Of a DNA stretch of 64,000 nucleotides, positions 48,042 through 58,062 are shown in pieces (positions within the stretch are counted from its first letter, which is position 1; each line of letters begins with the position of its first letter). The position numbers and the translations under genes are program-made. Source of the DNA: Staphylococcus hyicus (lineage in GTDB: Bacteria; Bacillota; Bacilli; Staphylococcales; Staphylococcaceae); NCBI RefSeq assembly GCF_000816085.1, contig NZ_CP008747.1:1178001-1242000 (forward strand). Reading direction: 5' to 3'. The notes under the pieces are model-generated. The model was not told the DNA's origin. It searched no databases and saw only the letters and a program-made list of their open reading frames with translations.

Positions 48042-48168
48042 TTGTAGTGTATAAATTTAATATTGACCTAAACGGATAATTTTAAGACAATAGCTCATAT
48101 GTGTGTCATGTATGATGTAAAATTGTAGTACAATAAAACTATTCAAAATTGAATCGAGGAGTTCTTGA

Positions 48169-49308
48169 ATGATGTTATATTTTGACAATGCTGCGACAAC
48201 GCAACCAGAGGCAGACGTGTTAAATAGTTATATCAAAGTAAATCAAAAATTTTACTTCAATCCCAATAGTCCTCATGCAAAAGGAGTTGAGGCAGCCCGC
48301 CTATTGGATGAAGCGCGTTTACAGATTAAGCAATCTTTAAAACTAGATGATGAAACGATTTTATTTACAAGTGGTGCTACAGAATCAAATAATATGGCAT
48401 TAAAAGGTGCTGCATATCAAAAAAGACCTTTTGGTAAAACCATCATTACGTCAGTCTTAGAACACCCTTCTGTACTAGAAGTGATGCGGCAATTAGAAAC
48501 GGAAGGTTTCGTATTAAAATATGTCAACGTTACTCAACAGGGTAAAATCGATCTATCTCATTTAAAATCACTTATGCATTCTGATGTCATATTAGTAACG
48601 TGTATGCAAGTTAATAATATTATGGGACAAACACAACCCATTAATGAAATCGTGCGCTTGTTATCCGCATATCCTAAAGTTCATTTTCATGTTGATGCTG
48701 TCCAAGCGCTAGGTAAACAACCAGTATCGATGAACGGTATCGACAGTTTGTCAATTAGTGGGCACAAATTTAACGGATTAAAAGGACAAGGATTATTAAT
48801 TTTAAAAAATGCGCATGCTATAACGCCAATCATTCATGGTGGTGGACAAGAGCTAGGGTTGCGTAGTGGAACAGTCAATCTTCCAAATAATGTTGCACTT
48901 GCAAAAGCGATACGATTGGCAACATTAAATCAAAGTAACTTAATGCGCCATTTACAACAGATAAATGACATCATACGAGAGCGCCTCGAAAATTATCCAG
49001 GCATTGTCGTTAATTCTCCCTTTGACGCATCACCTCACATTTTAAACATTAGCTTTCCAGGTGTGCGAGGAGAAGTTCTAGTTAATGCATTCTCAAAGCG
49101 AGGCGTTATGATTTCAACGACAAGTGCATGTTCATCCAAACATGCTAAAATAAATGAGGTTTTAAATGCGATGCAAATTGATAAAACGAATATATTAGGA
49201 AGTATACGTTTATCATTCGATCATCACACAACATTAGAAGATGTTACATTATTCTTTGAAAAATTAACCGAAGTATATCAAGAAGTAGAGGAGTTGCTAA
49301 GAAAATGA
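48169..49308 (+). CDS. Cysteine desulfurase (NifS/NifZ-like), ThiI partner
   Basis: 379 residues, class V fold-type I PLP enzyme. It begins [14 protein letters not shown], has [15 protein letters not shown], the PLP lysine Lys200 ([12 protein letters not shown]) and the persulfide cysteine Cys321 in the mobile loop [12 protein letters not shown]. The coding sequence overlaps thiI by four bases (ATGA). As in B. subtilis NifZ-ThiI it would supply sulfur for 4-thiouridine at tRNA position 8. Two adjacent ATGs (48169, 48172) are equally possible starts. Confidence 0.9.
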   Translation: MMLYFDNAATTQPEADVLNSYIKVNQKFYFNPNSPHAKGVEAARLLDEARLQIKQSLKLDDETILFTSGATESNNMALKGAAYQKRPFGKTIITSVLEHPSVLEVMRQLETEGFVLKYVNVTQQGKIDLSHLKSLMHSDVILVTCMQVNNIMGQTQPINEIVRLLSAYPKVHFHVDAVQALGKQPVSMNGIDSLSISGHKFNGLKGQGLLILKNAHAITPIIHGGGQELGLRSGTVNLPNNVALAKAIRLATLNQSNLMRHLQQINDIIRERLENYPGIVVNSPFDASPHILNISFPGVRGEVLVNAFSKRGVMISTTSACSSKHAKINEVLNAMQIDKTNILGSIRLSFDHHTTLEDVTLFFEKLTEVYQEVEELLRK

Positions 49309-50525
49309 TTTATGATCATCTTCTAGTTAGATACGGAGAATTAACTTTAAAAGGTGCAAACCGTAAAACGTTTGTTAGTCAATTGCGTTCAAATGTAAAA
49401 CGCGCATTAATGCCATTGAAAGGTTATGAGGTAAAAGCAAATCGAGATCGTATGTATATCGAACTTGAGGCACATGCAGATATTGAGGAAATGATATCAC
49501 GTATATCTAAGGTTTACGGTGTGCATTCCATTAGCCCAGTTCTTAAAATTGAAAAATCAATGGATGCAATGTATACACATGGTTGTTTAATTGCGGATGA
49601 TTTTCAAGCGGGTGATAGTTTTAAGATTGAGGTCAAACGTTCTGATAAACAATTTGAATATGAAACGTTTGCCATACAACGAATGGTCGGCGGGGCAATA
49701 CTAAAACACCGCAATGATATACATGTTAATGTTCGTCAGCCTGATCATGAAATTAAAATTGAAGTACGTCTCGATGCGGTTTACATGTACGATAAAGTCA
49801 TCCCAGCTATCGGTGGTTTGCCAGTAGGAACTGGTGGTAAAACATTGCTTATGTTATCTGGTGGTATTGACTCGCCAGTAGCTGGGATGGAAGTAATGCG
49901 TAGGGGTGTAACGATAGAGGCGATTCATTTTCACAGTCCACCATTTACAAGTGAAAAAGCTAAAGAAAAGGTGATTGAATTAACACGCATTATGGCAGAA
50001 CGGGTAGGTACAATTAAACTACACATCGTTCCATTTACAGATGTACAAAAACAGGTGCATAAGGTCGTACATGAACGTTATACGATGACCTCGACACGTC
50101 GGATGATGATGCGTATCGCGGATAAAGTGGTTCACCAAATTGGTGCAGATGCAATTGTTAATGGAGAAAATTTAGGGCAAGTAGCGAGTCAAACACTTAA
50201 GAGTATGTACGCGATAAATGCCGTTACATCAACGCCTGTGTTACGTCCTTTATTGTCACTAGATAAAGAAGAGATAATTAATAAAGCAAAAGCATTAGGT
50301 ACGTTTGAAACATCTATACAGCCATTTGAAGATTGCTGTACTATTTTCACACCTAAAAATCCAGTTACAGAACCTCAATTTGATAAAGTAATCAAATATG
50401 AATCTGGATTTGATTTTGAGCCAATGATTGAAGAAGCTGTCAACGGAATCGAAACATTAATCATTGATAAGAACTATCACCTTCATCAAGAAAAACAAAA
50501 TGAATGGGAAGATGATTTATTTTAG
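49305..50525 (+). CDS. thiI: tRNA 4-thiouridine(8) synthase ThiI
   Basis: 406 residues. An N-terminal ferredoxin-like and THUMP domain (about 1-165, with [15 protein letters not shown]) binds tRNA. The adenylating PP-loop is [15 protein letters not shown] (about residues 180-194). FEDCCTIF near residue 345 carries the catalytic Cys. The C-terminal rhodanese domain of the E. coli enzyme is absent, as in other Firmicutes, which explains the dedicated desulfurase just upstream. The two are translationally coupled. Confidence 0.95.
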   Translation: MIYDHLLVRYGELTLKGANRKTFVSQLRSNVKRALMPLKGYEVKANRDRMYIELEAHADIEEMISRISKVYGVHSISPVLKIEKSMDAMYTHGCLIADDFQAGDSFKIEVKRSDKQFEYETFAIQRMVGGAILKHRNDIHVNVRQPDHEIKIEVRLDAVYMYDKVIPAIGGLPVGTGGKTLLMLSGGIDSPVAGMEVMRRGVTIEAIHFHSPPFTSEKAKEKVIELTRIMAERVGTIKLHIVPFTDVQKQVHKVVHERYTMTSTRRMMMRIADKVVHQIGADAIVNGENLGQVASQTLKSMYAINAVTSTPVLRPLLSLDKEEIINKAKALGTFETSIQPFEDCCTIFTPKNPVTEPQFDKVIKYESGFDFEPMIEEAVNGIETLIIDKNYHLHQEKQNEWEDDLF

Positions 50526-50546
50526 ACTGTCATAGAGGTGAATGGG

Positions 50547-51320
50547 ATGGAGTTAGATATCACTGTTATTATCATTGCAATGGGTCTCGCATTTTTAGCT
50601 GCATTTATTGATGCAGTTGTTGGAGGCGGAGGCTTAATTTTAATACCTGGCTTACTGGCGTTAGGATTACAACCGGCCACAGCATTAGGAACGAATAAAA
50701 TGGCCAGTGCGTTCGGATCTTTAACGAGTGCATTCCGATTTGTACGAGCGAAGAAAGTGGATTTACCACTTGTAGGGAAGCTTTTTCCATTATCTTTCTT
50801 AGCTGCAGTTGCTGGCACGTCTTTAGCTGTTTATTTACCATCCAATGTACTCAAACCCCTTGTTATAATTATTTTAAGTGGTGTGTTAATTTATACATTA
50901 TTAAAAAAAGAGTGGGGTGCAACGCGTACTTATTCGAAATTGTCGATGATAAAAGCATTTATGTTTGTCCTTTTAATTGCTCTCATCGGGTTTTATGATG
51001 GCTTTCTGGGTGGTGGCACTGGATCCTTTTTAATGTTTGCACTTCTAATTATTGGTTTTGATTTTTTAAGTGCTGCTGGAAATGCTAAAGTGTTAAACTT
51101 CGCATCAAATATAGGCGCACTATTAATGTTTATGTATTTAGGACACATTAACTATGTTCTTGGTATTATTTTAGCAATCAGCTCAATATTAGGTTCATAT
51201 GTAGGCGCGCAATTTGCAATACGTAAAGGGGTAAGTTATGTGAAAGTATTGTTTGTTGTGGTTACTTTGATACTTATTTTTAAAAATGCTTATGATTATT
51301 TGAAAGCATGGTTATTTTAA
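50547..51320 (+). CDS. TSUP-family transporter (TauE/SafE type)
   Basis: 257 residues with seven to eight hydrophobic segments and two similar halves, each opening with a Gly-rich motif: AAFIDAVVGGGGLILIPGLL near residue 16 and DGFLGGGTGSFLMFALLIIG near residue 154. This is the sulfite/sulfonate exporter TauE/SafE family, exporting or importing small sulfur-containing or other anions. It is 21 bases after thiI, so a link to sulfur metabolism is tempting but unproven. AGAGGTG six bases before the ATG at 50547 sets the start; a GTG at 50538 overlaps that site. Confidence 0.84.
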   Translation: MELDITVIIIAMGLAFLAAFIDAVVGGGGLILIPGLLALGLQPATALGTNKMASAFGSLTSAFRFVRAKKVDLPLVGKLFPLSFLAAVAGTSLAVYLPSNVLKPLVIIILSGVLIYTLLKKEWGATRTYSKLSMIKAFMFVLLIALIGFYDGFLGGGTGSFLMFALLIIGFDFLSAAGNAKVLNFASNIGALLMFMYLGHINYVLGIILAISSILGSYVGAQFAIRKGVSYVKVLFVVVTLILIFKNAYDYLKAWLF

Positions 51321-51349
51321 TTCACATTATAATTTTATGATTACAATTC

Positions 51350-51387
51350 AAAAAGAATTGAGCCTCATCTGTGCTCAATTCTTTTTT
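51350..51387 (+). terminator. Terminator after the TSUP gene
   Basis: AAAAAGAATTGAGC pairs with GCTCAATTCTTTTT perfectly around a 9-base loop. Confidence 0.9.
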
Positions 51388-51500
51388 ACTTTGAGCGATG
51401 TAAGTCTAAAATTTATTTTTAATATCCTTTTTCTAAACTAAGTAAAAAATGATAAAATAACTAAAAAAGCATATTTATTTAAAGCGAAAGGGAGTATTGT

Positions 51501-52487
51501 ATGTCTAAAAGAATTGTGGCGATTATTTTAGCGGCTGTTATTGTCATGAGTGGCATTGTAATGAGTATTGTTACAACGCTGGCTTCGAATTTTTTTAATG
51601 GTGGTATGACTGATTTTGATCAAGTCCCGACAACTGTCGTAAAAAATGGCAGTCCATCTCATCAAATTGCTGAGGTTGTTGTAAAGGGAGAAATCACTGG
51701 TAATGCGTCTGGCGGGTTGCTTGGTGGTGAAGGATATAATCATACGTTAATTTTGAAACAGTTGGATACAATTAAAAATGATGACTCAATAAAAGGGGTT
51801 TTGTTGACTGTAAACACGCCAGGTGGTGGTACATATGAAAGTGACGAATTGTATCAAAAGCTTAAAGAAGTTAAAACTAAAGGGAAAAAAATATATGTCC
51901 AAATGGAAACCATTGCTGCTTCTGGAGGATACTATATTTCAATGCCTGCAGACAAAATTTATGCAGGACCTCAAACATTAACGGGATCCATTGGGGTAAT
52001 CTCACAATCTATGGATTACTCGGAACTGTTAAAAAATCTTGGCATTAAAACGAATACCATTAAATCAGGAAGTCATAAAGACATTATGAGTCCGCAACGT
52101 GAAATGACTAATGAGGAACGAGATATTTTACAATCTATAAATAAAGATAGTTTTGATCAGTTTGTAAACGTTATAAAAGAAGGACGCCATATGTCGGAAG
52201 ATAAGGTGCGCAAATTAGCTGACGGGCGTATTTATAGTGCACAACAAGCTAAAGCACATCATTTAATAGATGAAATCGGATATAAAAACGAAGCACTTAA
52301 AGCAATGAAAAAAGAATTGAAGTTAAAAAATCCTCAAATCATTACATTCGATACATCACAACAAGGTTTGGGGTCGTTATTTGGCATTAAAACCACTTTT
52401 GAATCCTTGCAAACGAATGTTAAGCAAATAAAGAATATTTTAAATAATCAATCGGATACGCGTCCAATGTATTTATACGAGGGGTAG
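51501..52487 (+). CDS. sppA: Signal peptide peptidase SppA (S49 family)
   Basis: 328 residues. An N-terminal membrane anchor (about residues 5-30) precedes a ClpP-fold domain outside the membrane. The catalytic Ser141 lies in ETIAASGGYYIS and the general-base Lys193 in SGSHKDIMSP. Their 52-residue spacing equals that of the B. subtilis SppA Ser-Lys dyad. It degrades signal peptide remnants in the membrane. AAAGGGAG precedes the ATG. The RDD gene follows without a gap. Confidence 0.92.
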   Translation: MSKRIVAIILAAVIVMSGIVMSIVTTLASNFFNGGMTDFDQVPTTVVKNGSPSHQIAEVVVKGEITGNASGGLLGGEGYNHTLILKQLDTIKNDDSIKGVLLTVNTPGGGTYESDELYQKLKEVKTKGKKIYVQMETIAASGGYYISMPADKIYAGPQTLTGSIGVISQSMDYSELLKNLGIKTNTIKSGSHKDIMSPQREMTNEERDILQSINKDSFDQFVNVIKEGRHMSEDKVRKLADGRIYSAQQAKAHHLIDEIGYKNEALKAMKKELKLKNPQIITFDTSQQGLGSLFGIKTTFESLQTNVKQIKNILNNQSDTRPMYLYEG

Positions 52488-52496
52488 GTGAAAAGT

Positions 52497-53051
52497 GTGA
52501 CGGTAAATAATCAAAATGAAAATCCTACTCAATACAGAGGAGATTTTCAAGAAGTAAGGCCACCTGTCATGACGAAGTATCAATATGAATTAAATGCATT
52601 TTTTTATGCTGGATTCGGACGACGCTTTTTGAGTTATTTAATCGATCTTTTAATTATTTGGTCCGTATCAAGCATTATAATCAAACCTATATTAGCTCTT
52701 ACAGGGGCGGAGGAATTAAAGCTATGGATTTCATATTTTAGTCTAACACACATTCTTGACGCGTTAATCTATTTTCTCTACTTTGTGTTGATGACAAAAT
52801 ATTTCCAACAAACATTAGGGAAGATGATTTTAGGTATTAAAGTGTACCGCAAAGATTTATGTTCGCCACGTTGGTCAGATGTCTTATATAGAGAATGGGT
52901 TGGGCGAATTATTTCAAACATCATGCTTGGATTACCATACCTTACAGTGATGTTTACACCGAAACATATTGGCGTACACGATTATTTTGCTGACACCGTT
53001 GTGGTAAAGAATAAATATTTTAAATATATTCAGGAAAATGAAGGTCTATGA
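52497..53051 (+). CDS. RDD-family membrane protein
   Basis: 184 residues with three hydrophobic segments (about residues 45-65, 80-105 and 135-150). The RDD domain starts FGRRFLSYLIDLLIIW and ends in IGVHDYFADTVVV. Function unknown; RDD proteins have been linked to small-molecule or Na+/H+ transport. A GTG at 52488 directly follows the sppA stop. The GTG at 52497 has AGGTGA five bases upstream and is my choice, with moderate certainty. It forms an operon with sppA, as at the equivalent S. aureus locus. Confidence 0.82.
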   Translation: MTVNNQNENPTQYRGDFQEVRPPVMTKYQYELNAFFYAGFGRRFLSYLIDLLIIWSVSSIIIKPILALTGAEELKLWISYFSLTHILDALIYFLYFVLMTKYFQQTLGKMILGIKVYRKDLCSPRWSDVLYREWVGRIISNIMLGLPYLTVMFTPKHIGVHDYFADTVVVKNKYFKYIQENEGL

Positions 53052-53118
53052 CGTGCGAAGTGATATAATAATTCGTATAATAAAATTGACTCGGATTTTT
53101 TAAGGAGGCAATAGAGTT

Positions 53119-53613
53119 ATGGCACAAGTTACATTTAAACAAAATCCTGTTACATTAATAGGTAACGAGGTTAATGTCGGTGATCAAGCACCTGATTTTA
53201 AAGTGGTTGATCAAGGCCTTCAAGGCGTAACGTTATCTCAATTTGACGGGAAGAAAAAATTATTAAATGTGGTACCATCACTTGATACAGGTGTATGTGA
53301 TCAACAAACACGTAAGTTTAATGAACAAGCAAATGACGAAGATGGTTATGTTCTTACAGTTTCACTTGATTTACCATTTGCTCAAAAAAGATGGTGTGCA
53401 TCTAACGGTTTAGATAATGTCATCACTTTGAGTGACTATCAATCACATTCGTTCGGTAAGGCTTATGGCGTTTTAATGGAAGAACTGCAATTACTTGCGC
53501 GTTCTGTATTTGTTTTAGATGAGAACAACAAAGTCGTCTATAAAGAAATTGTAGCTGAAGGTACGGATTTTCCAGATTTTGAAGCAGCATTAGATGCTTA
53601 TCGTAAGCTATAA
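53119..53613 (+). CDS. tpx: Thiol peroxidase Tpx
   Basis: 164 residues, an atypical 2-Cys peroxiredoxin. The peroxidatic Cys60 is in [15 protein letters not shown] and the resolving Cys93 in [11 protein letters not shown], the usual Tpx spacing. It reduces hydrogen peroxide and alkyl peroxides with thioredoxin. AAGGAGG lies ten bases before the ATG. Two TATAAT hexamers (53064-53069 and 53076-53081) lie upstream, but no clear -35 goes with either. Confidence 0.95.
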   Translation: MAQVTFKQNPVTLIGNEVNVGDQAPDFKVVDQGLQGVTLSQFDGKKKLLNVVPSLDTGVCDQQTRKFNEQANDEDGYVLTVSLDLPFAQKRWCASNGLDNVITLSDYQSHSFGKAYGVLMEELQLLARSVFVLDENNKVVYKEIVAEGTDFPDFEAALDAYRKL

Positions 53614-53700
53614 CTAGAATTCATGTTTTTAACTTTCTATCAATTTTAGATTTGAGTATAGAAACAATCACTTACGAAGTAAAAGGTGATTGACGAATTT

Positions 53701-53737
53701 GGGGCGAGGACGTTTAATGTCCCACCCCTTTATTTTT
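53701..53737 (+). terminator. Terminator after tpx
   Basis: GGGGCGAGGAC pairs with GTCCCACCCC, with small mismatches, followed by TTTATTTTTT. It lies 18 bases before the next ATG. Confidence 0.75.
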
Positions 53738-53753
53738 TGAAAGGACGTAAAAA

Positions 53754-54701
53754 ATGACACAATCCACATCTGTAATGGAACAACTGTTTAAAAAGTTGGA
53801 TGACACTACGAAACAACTAAATGAAGAAAATGGCCAAAGTTTTATAGAAAATTTAGGTTTATCTATGGAACAAATCTATACTAAAGAGCGAGATTTATTG
53901 GAACAAGCGACGCTACAAGATCGTCGAAAAGCATTTCAATTTGCTTACTTAAGCCAATTACAAAAAGAAGAAGTACAAGCCAACCATCAAATTACACCAG
54001 ATTCCATCGGGTTAATTTTGGGCTACTTAATTTCGCAATTTGAATCTGAGGCAAAAGCACTACATATTGCAGACTTAGGTAGTGGTGCAGGTCATCTAAG
54101 TGCAACAGTACATGAAGTAATGTCTGAGAAAACACTGATGCATCACTTAGTAGAAGTAGATCCAGTTTTATCACGTCTGAGTGTACATTTAGCTAATTTT
54201 TTAGAAATTCCATTCGATGTCTATCCCCAGGATGCTTTAATGCCACTCTCGTTTGAAGAAGCTGATGTCATTATCGGTGATTTGCCAATCGGATATTACC
54301 CTGTCGATGAACGCAGTCACGAGATGAAATTAGGCTTTAAAGAAGGCCACAGTTATGCGCATCATTTATTTATTGAACAGTCGATAACAGCGCTCAAACC
54401 CTCTGGTTATGCGTTTCTTGTTGTTCCAAGTACATTGTTTGATGGGAATCAGGTGAAACAGTTGCAAAATTTCATTGCAACAGAAACAGTTATGCAAGCT
54501 TTCTTGCATTTACCGAGGAATTTATTTAAAAATGAACGCGCTCAAAAATCATTGCTCGTTTTACAAAAGAAAGCGCAAGGTATAACGCAACCTGTGGAAG
54601 TTTTGCTTGCGACAATTCCTGATTTGAAACAGCCACAAAACTTTCAAAATTTCTTACGTGAATTAAATGAATGGATGCAAAAAAATCATCCCCAAAAATA
54701 A
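53754..54701 (+). CDS. Class I SAM-dependent methyltransferase (YtxK-like)
   Basis: 315 residues. An N-terminal helical region (1-95) precedes a SAM-binding motif I, HIADLGSGAGHLSATVHE (about residue 103). The motif IV position reads IIGDLPIGYYP, where N6-adenine methyltransferases have (N/D)PP(Y/F). It is therefore related to type I restriction M subunits but has DLPI instead, so DNA methylation is doubtful. It sits just before ackA, as ytxK does in B. subtilis. Substrate unknown. GAAAGGA lies about nine bases before the ATG. Confidence 0.83.
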   Translation: MTQSTSVMEQLFKKLDDTTKQLNEENGQSFIENLGLSMEQIYTKERDLLEQATLQDRRKAFQFAYLSQLQKEEVQANHQITPDSIGLILGYLISQFESEAKALHIADLGSGAGHLSATVHEVMSEKTLMHHLVEVDPVLSRLSVHLANFLEIPFDVYPQDALMPLSFEEADVIIGDLPIGYYPVDERSHEMKLGFKEGHSYAHHLFIEQSITALKPSGYAFLVVPSTLFDGNQVKQLQNFIATETVMQAFLHLPRNLFKNERAQKSLLVLQKKAQGITQPVEVLLATIPDLKQPQNFQNFLRELNEWMQKNHPQK

Positions 54702-54784
54702 TCTGTGGCACTCTTGAAATCAAACTGTGATAATGTTTAAATAGATTTTGGATATAAAACTTATAAATATTGGAGGACGTTTAC

Positions 54785-55981
54785 ATGTCTAAGTTAATTT
54801 TAGCGATTAACGCTGGTAGCTCATCATTAAAATTTCAATTAATTGAAATGCCTGAAGAAAAGTTGGTCACAAAAGGATTAATCGAGCGTATCGGTTTGAA
54901 AGATTCAATCTTCACTATTGAAGTGAACGGAGAGAAAGTGAAAGAAGTTAAAGACATTAAAGACCATGAAGAAGCTGTAAATATGATGTTAGATAGTTTA
55001 CAAGCACATGGAATTATTAATGACATCAATGATATCGATGGTACAGGTCACCGTGTTGTTCATGGTGGTGAGCGATTCCCTGAATCAGAACTTGTGACTG
55101 ATGAAGTCGTTGCTGATATTAAAAAATTAACGGACTTAGCCCCATTACACAATCCGGCAAATTTAATGGGTATCGAAGCGTTCAGAAAACTTCTACCAAA
55201 TATCCCTCACGTAGCAGTTTTTGACACATCATTCCATCAAACAATGCCTGAATCTGCATTTCTTTATAGCTTGCCATATAACTATTATAAAGATTATGGC
55301 ATTCGTAAATATGGTTTCCACGGTACGAGTCATAAATATGTATCTCAACGTGCTGCAGAAATGTTAGGTAAACCAATCGAAGAATTACGTATCATCTCTT
55401 GTCATATCGGTAATGGTGCATCTATTGCTGCAATCGATGGTGGTGAATCTGTAGATACGTCAATGGGCTTCACACCCTTAGCAGGTGTAACTATGGGTAC
55501 ACGTTCAGGTAACATTGACCCTGCACTTATTCCTTTTATTATGGAAAAAACAGGTAAAACTGCAGATGAAGTTTTAAATACACTTAATAAAGAATCTGGT
55601 TTATTAGGTATTACTGGTACTTCAAGTGACTTACGTGACATTGAAGATGATGCAAGTCATGGTAATGAACGCGCTGAGCTTGCGTTAGAAGTATTTGCTT
55701 CTCGTATTCATAAATACATGGGTTCATATGCGACACGTATGCACGGTGTGGATGTCATTGTCTTTACTGCTGGCGTTGGAGAAAACTCTGATGTAATTCG
55801 TGCGCGTGTATTAGAAGGCTTAGAATTTATGGGCGTATATTGGGATCCACGTAAAAACGATGGATTACGTGGTAAAGAAGCTGAATTAAACTATCCACAT
55901 TCACCAGTAAAAGTTTTAGTTATACCAACTAATGAAGAAGTGATGATTGCGCGTGACGTCATGACATTCGGTATTAAATAA
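54785..55981 (+). CDS. ackA: Acetate kinase
   Basis: 398 residues of the ASKHA fold. It starts [15 protein letters not shown], with [11 protein letters not shown] (phosphate/acetate site), [12 protein letters not shown] (catalytic Asp), [24 protein letters not shown] and [12 protein letters not shown]. It converts acetyl phosphate and ADP to acetate and ATP in overflow metabolism. The ATG at 54785 has GGAGGA seven bases upstream; the longer frame begins with a TTG at 54770 inside the binding site. No cre match is visible upstream, unlike acsA. Confidence 0.96.
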   Translation: MSKLILAINAGSSSLKFQLIEMPEEKLVTKGLIERIGLKDSIFTIEVNGEKVKEVKDIKDHEEAVNMMLDSLQAHGIINDINDIDGTGHRVVHGGERFPESELVTDEVVADIKKLTDLAPLHNPANLMGIEAFRKLLPNIPHVAVFDTSFHQTMPESAFLYSLPYNYYKDYGIRKYGFHGTSHKYVSQRAAEMLGKPIEELRIISCHIGNGASIAAIDGGESVDTSMGFTPLAGVTMGTRSGNIDPALIPFIMEKTGKTADEVLNTLNKESGLLGITGTSSDLRDIEDDASHGNERAELALEVFASRIHKYMGSYATRMHGVDVIVFTAGVGENSDVIRARVLEGLEFMGVYWDPRKNDGLRGKEAELNYPHSPVKVLVIPTNEEVMIARDVMTFGIK

Positions 55982-55995
55982 ATATATTATACTGA

Positions 55996-56025
55996 GCTGC
56001 CTATCCTTTGAAGGCAGCTTTTTCA
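55996..56025 (+). terminator. Terminator after ackA
   Basis: GCTGCCT pairs with AGGCAGC, followed by TTTTTC. Confidence 0.88.
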
Positions 56026-56030
56026 TATAA

Positions 56031-56062
56031 AGAAGGGTGGGCACCAAGGCCCACCCTTCTTT
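56031..56062. terminator. Bidirectional terminator between ackA and the stress protein gene
   Basis: AGAAGGGTGGGC pairs with GCCCACCCTTCT around a short loop, flanked by A and T tracts. Confidence 0.88.
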
Positions 56063-56074
56063 ATTACGTTTGAA

Positions 56075-56575
56075 TTAAATATTATGATCTTGTAGGAGTT
56101 CTTTTGTAGCAACTCGAGGCTCGAATGTTTCTGGGATTTGTTCAGTACGAACAACTAAAACGTCACACTCTGCATGGCGCACGATGGCTTCAGATACAGA
56201 ACCTACAATAAAGCGTTCCACAGCGTTTAAACCAGAAGTACCACACATTATTAAATCAACACTACCTTCTTCACTTGCTTTTTTAGGGATAATTGATTTT
56301 GGTGAACCGAATTCAAGTTTCGTTTCAACATGTGCCACGCCTTCTTCTTCAGCGATTTGACGATATCCATCTAATAACTTTTCGGCAAATGATTTAGACT
56401 TCTCTGTGAAATTAGAATCATAAACTTCAAAAGAAGTATACGTACGAGAATCAATGACATTCATGATTGTAAGTTTGGCGTCGTTACGTTTAGCCACTGC
56501 TACTGCTTTGTTGAAAGCCCATTCTGCCTCGTGTGAACCATCTACAGCGATTAGAATATTTTTGTACATTAACAT
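56075..56575 (-). CDS. Universal stress protein (UspA family)
   Basis: 166 residues. It starts NILIAVDGSHEAEWAFNKA, with the first-strand Asp, and contains LIMCGTSGLNAVERFIVGSV, the G-2x-G-9x-G(S/T) ATP-binding loop near residue 120. It closes with HAECDVLVVRT. It should bind ATP and form dimers in the cytoplasm. The gene is divergent from ald, and a second stress protein lies at 60066. AAGGAG lies eight bases before the ATG. Confidence 0.92.
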   Translation of the reverse strand: MLMYKNILIAVDGSHEAEWAFNKAVAVAKRNDAKLTIMNVIDSRTYTSFEVYDSNFTEKSKSFAEKLLDGYRQIAEEEGVAHVETKLEFGSPKSIIPKKASEEGSVDLIMCGTSGLNAVERFIVGSVSEAIVRHAECDVLVVRTEQIPETFEPRVATKELLQDHNI

Positions 56576-56667
56576 GGCAAAAACTCCTTTCTTATTTCAC
56601 TTTAATTATATCATATTTTTTGTAAATTCTGCCAATTATAATATGTAACCAAAAGAAACGAATCTTA

Positions 56668-56681
56668 TGATTGCGCTTACA
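56668..56681 (+). promoter_or_regulatory. cre site upstream of ald
   Basis: TGATTGCGCTTACA reads TGTAAGCGCAATCA on the other strand and fits the cre consensus at every defined position. It lies about 42 bases before the ald ATG. A TATAAT at 56638-56643 could be the -10, which would put the site in the early transcribed region. Confidence 0.75.
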
Positions 56682-56722
56682 TAATTCATGCGTTATCATT
56701 AACCATGGGAGGTGCAGGGAGA

Positions 56723-57838
56723 ATGAAAATTGGTATTCCTAAGGAAATAAAAAATAATGAAAATCGAGTGGGGTTATCACCAAGTGGTGTCCATGCATTA
56801 GTTGAGGCTGGTCATTCAGTGCTCGTCGAAAAATCAGCAGGAATGGGGTCTTTTTTTGAAGATGCAGATTATGTAGAAGCTGGTGCAGTAATCATCGAAA
56901 ATCAAGCGCAAGTTTGGGATGTAGATATGGTGATTAAAGTGAAAGAGCCTTTGAAAGAAGAATATGGTTTCTTTAAAGAAGGGCTTATTTTATTTACGTA
57001 TTTACATTTAGCGAATGAACCAGCGCTTACTGAAGCACTCATCGAAAAGAAAGTGATAGCGATTGCTTATGAAACTGTACAATTAGCAGATCGTTCATTA
57101 CCATTATTAACACCAATGAGCGAGGTTGCTGGACGCATGTCGGCTCAAATTGGTGCACAATTTTTACAAAAATTTAATGGTGGTATGGGTATTCTTTTAG
57201 GTGGTATTCCTGGTGTTCAAAAAGGGAAAGTAACCATAATTGGTGGTGGACAAGCAGGTACGAATGCAGCGCGCATTGCTTTAGGGCTTGGTGCAGACGT
57301 AACCATTTTGGATGTGAATCCAAAACGTTTACAGCAACTTGAAGAATTGTTTGATGGAAGAGTACATACAATTATGTCGAATCCTCTCAACATAGAAGAA
57401 CATGTTAAAGCAAGTGATTTAGTGATTGGTGCGGTACTTATTCCAGGGGCAAAAGCACCAAAATTAGTAACGGAAGAAATGATTAAACAGATGAAAGCGG
57501 GTTCAGTAGTTGTAGATATCGCTATTGACCAAGGCGGCATTTTCGAAACAACGGATCGCATTACAACACATGATGATCCTATTTATATCAAACATGGCGT
57601 AGTACATTACGCAGTAGCGAATATGCCAGGTGCAGTACCACGTACATCAACGATTGGGTTGAACAATGCAACATTGCCATATGCATTACAAATTGCAAAT
57701 AAGGGGTATGCACAAGCGCTAACTGATAACGTACCATTATCACAAGGTTTAAATACATTTAATGGCTTAGTGACAAATAAAGCTGTTGCCGAAGCGTTTG
57801 GCAAAACATTTACGCCAGTTTCGGAAGCGCTTAAATAA
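56723..57838 (+). CDS. ald: Alanine dehydrogenase
   Basis: 371 residues. It starts [20 protein letters not shown]. The substrate lysine is in [12 protein letters not shown] and the catalytic His in [14 protein letters not shown]. The NAD site is [22 protein letters not shown], split here as [17 protein letters not shown] (about residue 167), with DIAIDQGG later. It converts L-alanine and NAD to pyruvate, ammonia and NADH. GGAGGTG lies eight bases before the ATG at 56723; the frame upstream to 56705 includes this site and is rejected. Probably under CcpA control. Confidence 0.95.
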   Translation: MKIGIPKEIKNNENRVGLSPSGVHALVEAGHSVLVEKSAGMGSFFEDADYVEAGAVIIENQAQVWDVDMVIKVKEPLKEEYGFFKEGLILFTYLHLANEPALTEALIEKKVIAIAYETVQLADRSLPLLTPMSEVAGRMSAQIGAQFLQKFNGGMGILLGGIPGVQKGKVTIIGGGQAGTNAARIALGLGADVTILDVNPKRLQQLEELFDGRVHTIMSNPLNIEEHVKASDLVIGAVLIPGAKAPKLVTEEMIKQMKAGSVVVDIAIDQGGIFETTDRITTHDDPIYIKHGVVHYAVANMPGAVPRTSTIGLNNATLPYALQIANKGYAQALTDNVPLSQGLNTFNGLVTNKAVAEAFGKTFTPVSEALK

Positions 57839-57842
57839 ATTT

Positions 57843-57986
57843 TTAAAAATAGATTGAATGAAAAGGGGTGTACCGATAAACGTGTACACCTCTTTCTTTT
57901 GACTCTAATACTTTTTTGAATAACATTTCCGTGTTGAGAAGGTATAGGTAGTCTTCTAATGCAATTAATACACGCCATTTTTGCAA
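57843..57986 (-). CDS. Possible 47-residue small ORF
   Basis: A TTG at 57986 follows GGAAGGTGA by four bases and opens MQKWRVLIALEDYLYLLNTE, ending HVYRYTPFHSIYF. The composition looks protein-like. The ribosome binding site lies in the 3' arm of the hairpin at 57990-58030, and the end overlaps another hairpin at 57863-57900. I recognise no family. It may be a chance frame between two terminators. Confidence 0.25.
   Translation of the reverse strand: MQKWRVLIALEDYLYLLNTEMLFKKVLESKERGVHVYRYTPFHSIYF
57863..57900. terminator. Hairpin after ald
   Basis: GGTGTAC pairs with GTACACC, extended by GG/CT-rich flanks, followed by TCTTTCTTTT on the plus strand and CCTTTT on the minus strand. Confidence 0.6.
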
Positions 57987-57989
57987 AAA

Positions 57990-58030
57990 ATCACCTTCCA
58001 AATTATTAATAAAAGCATTTGGAAGGTGAT
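57990..58030 (-). terminator. Terminator after the prolidase-like gene
   Basis: ATCACCTTCCAAA pairs perfectly with TTTGGAAGGTGAT around a 15-base loop. On the minus strand it is followed by TTTTTT. Confidence 0.8.
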
Positions 58031-58062
58031 ACACGCATATAGACTTAACACAACAAAAAAAT

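Noticed and set aside
53062..53082. PerR-like box upstream of tpx
   Set aside because: The AT-rich sequence matches only about 10 of 15 positions of TTATAATNATTATAA and is better explained by two TATAAT-like hexamers.
53754..54701. Restriction-modification system
   Set aside because: A single methylase-like gene with no NPPY motif, no specificity or restriction subunit, and in a conserved ackA context.
54702..54784. cre site upstream of ackA
   Set aside because: ackA is CcpA-activated in Bacillus, but this gap has no CG-centred sequence fitting the cre consensus.
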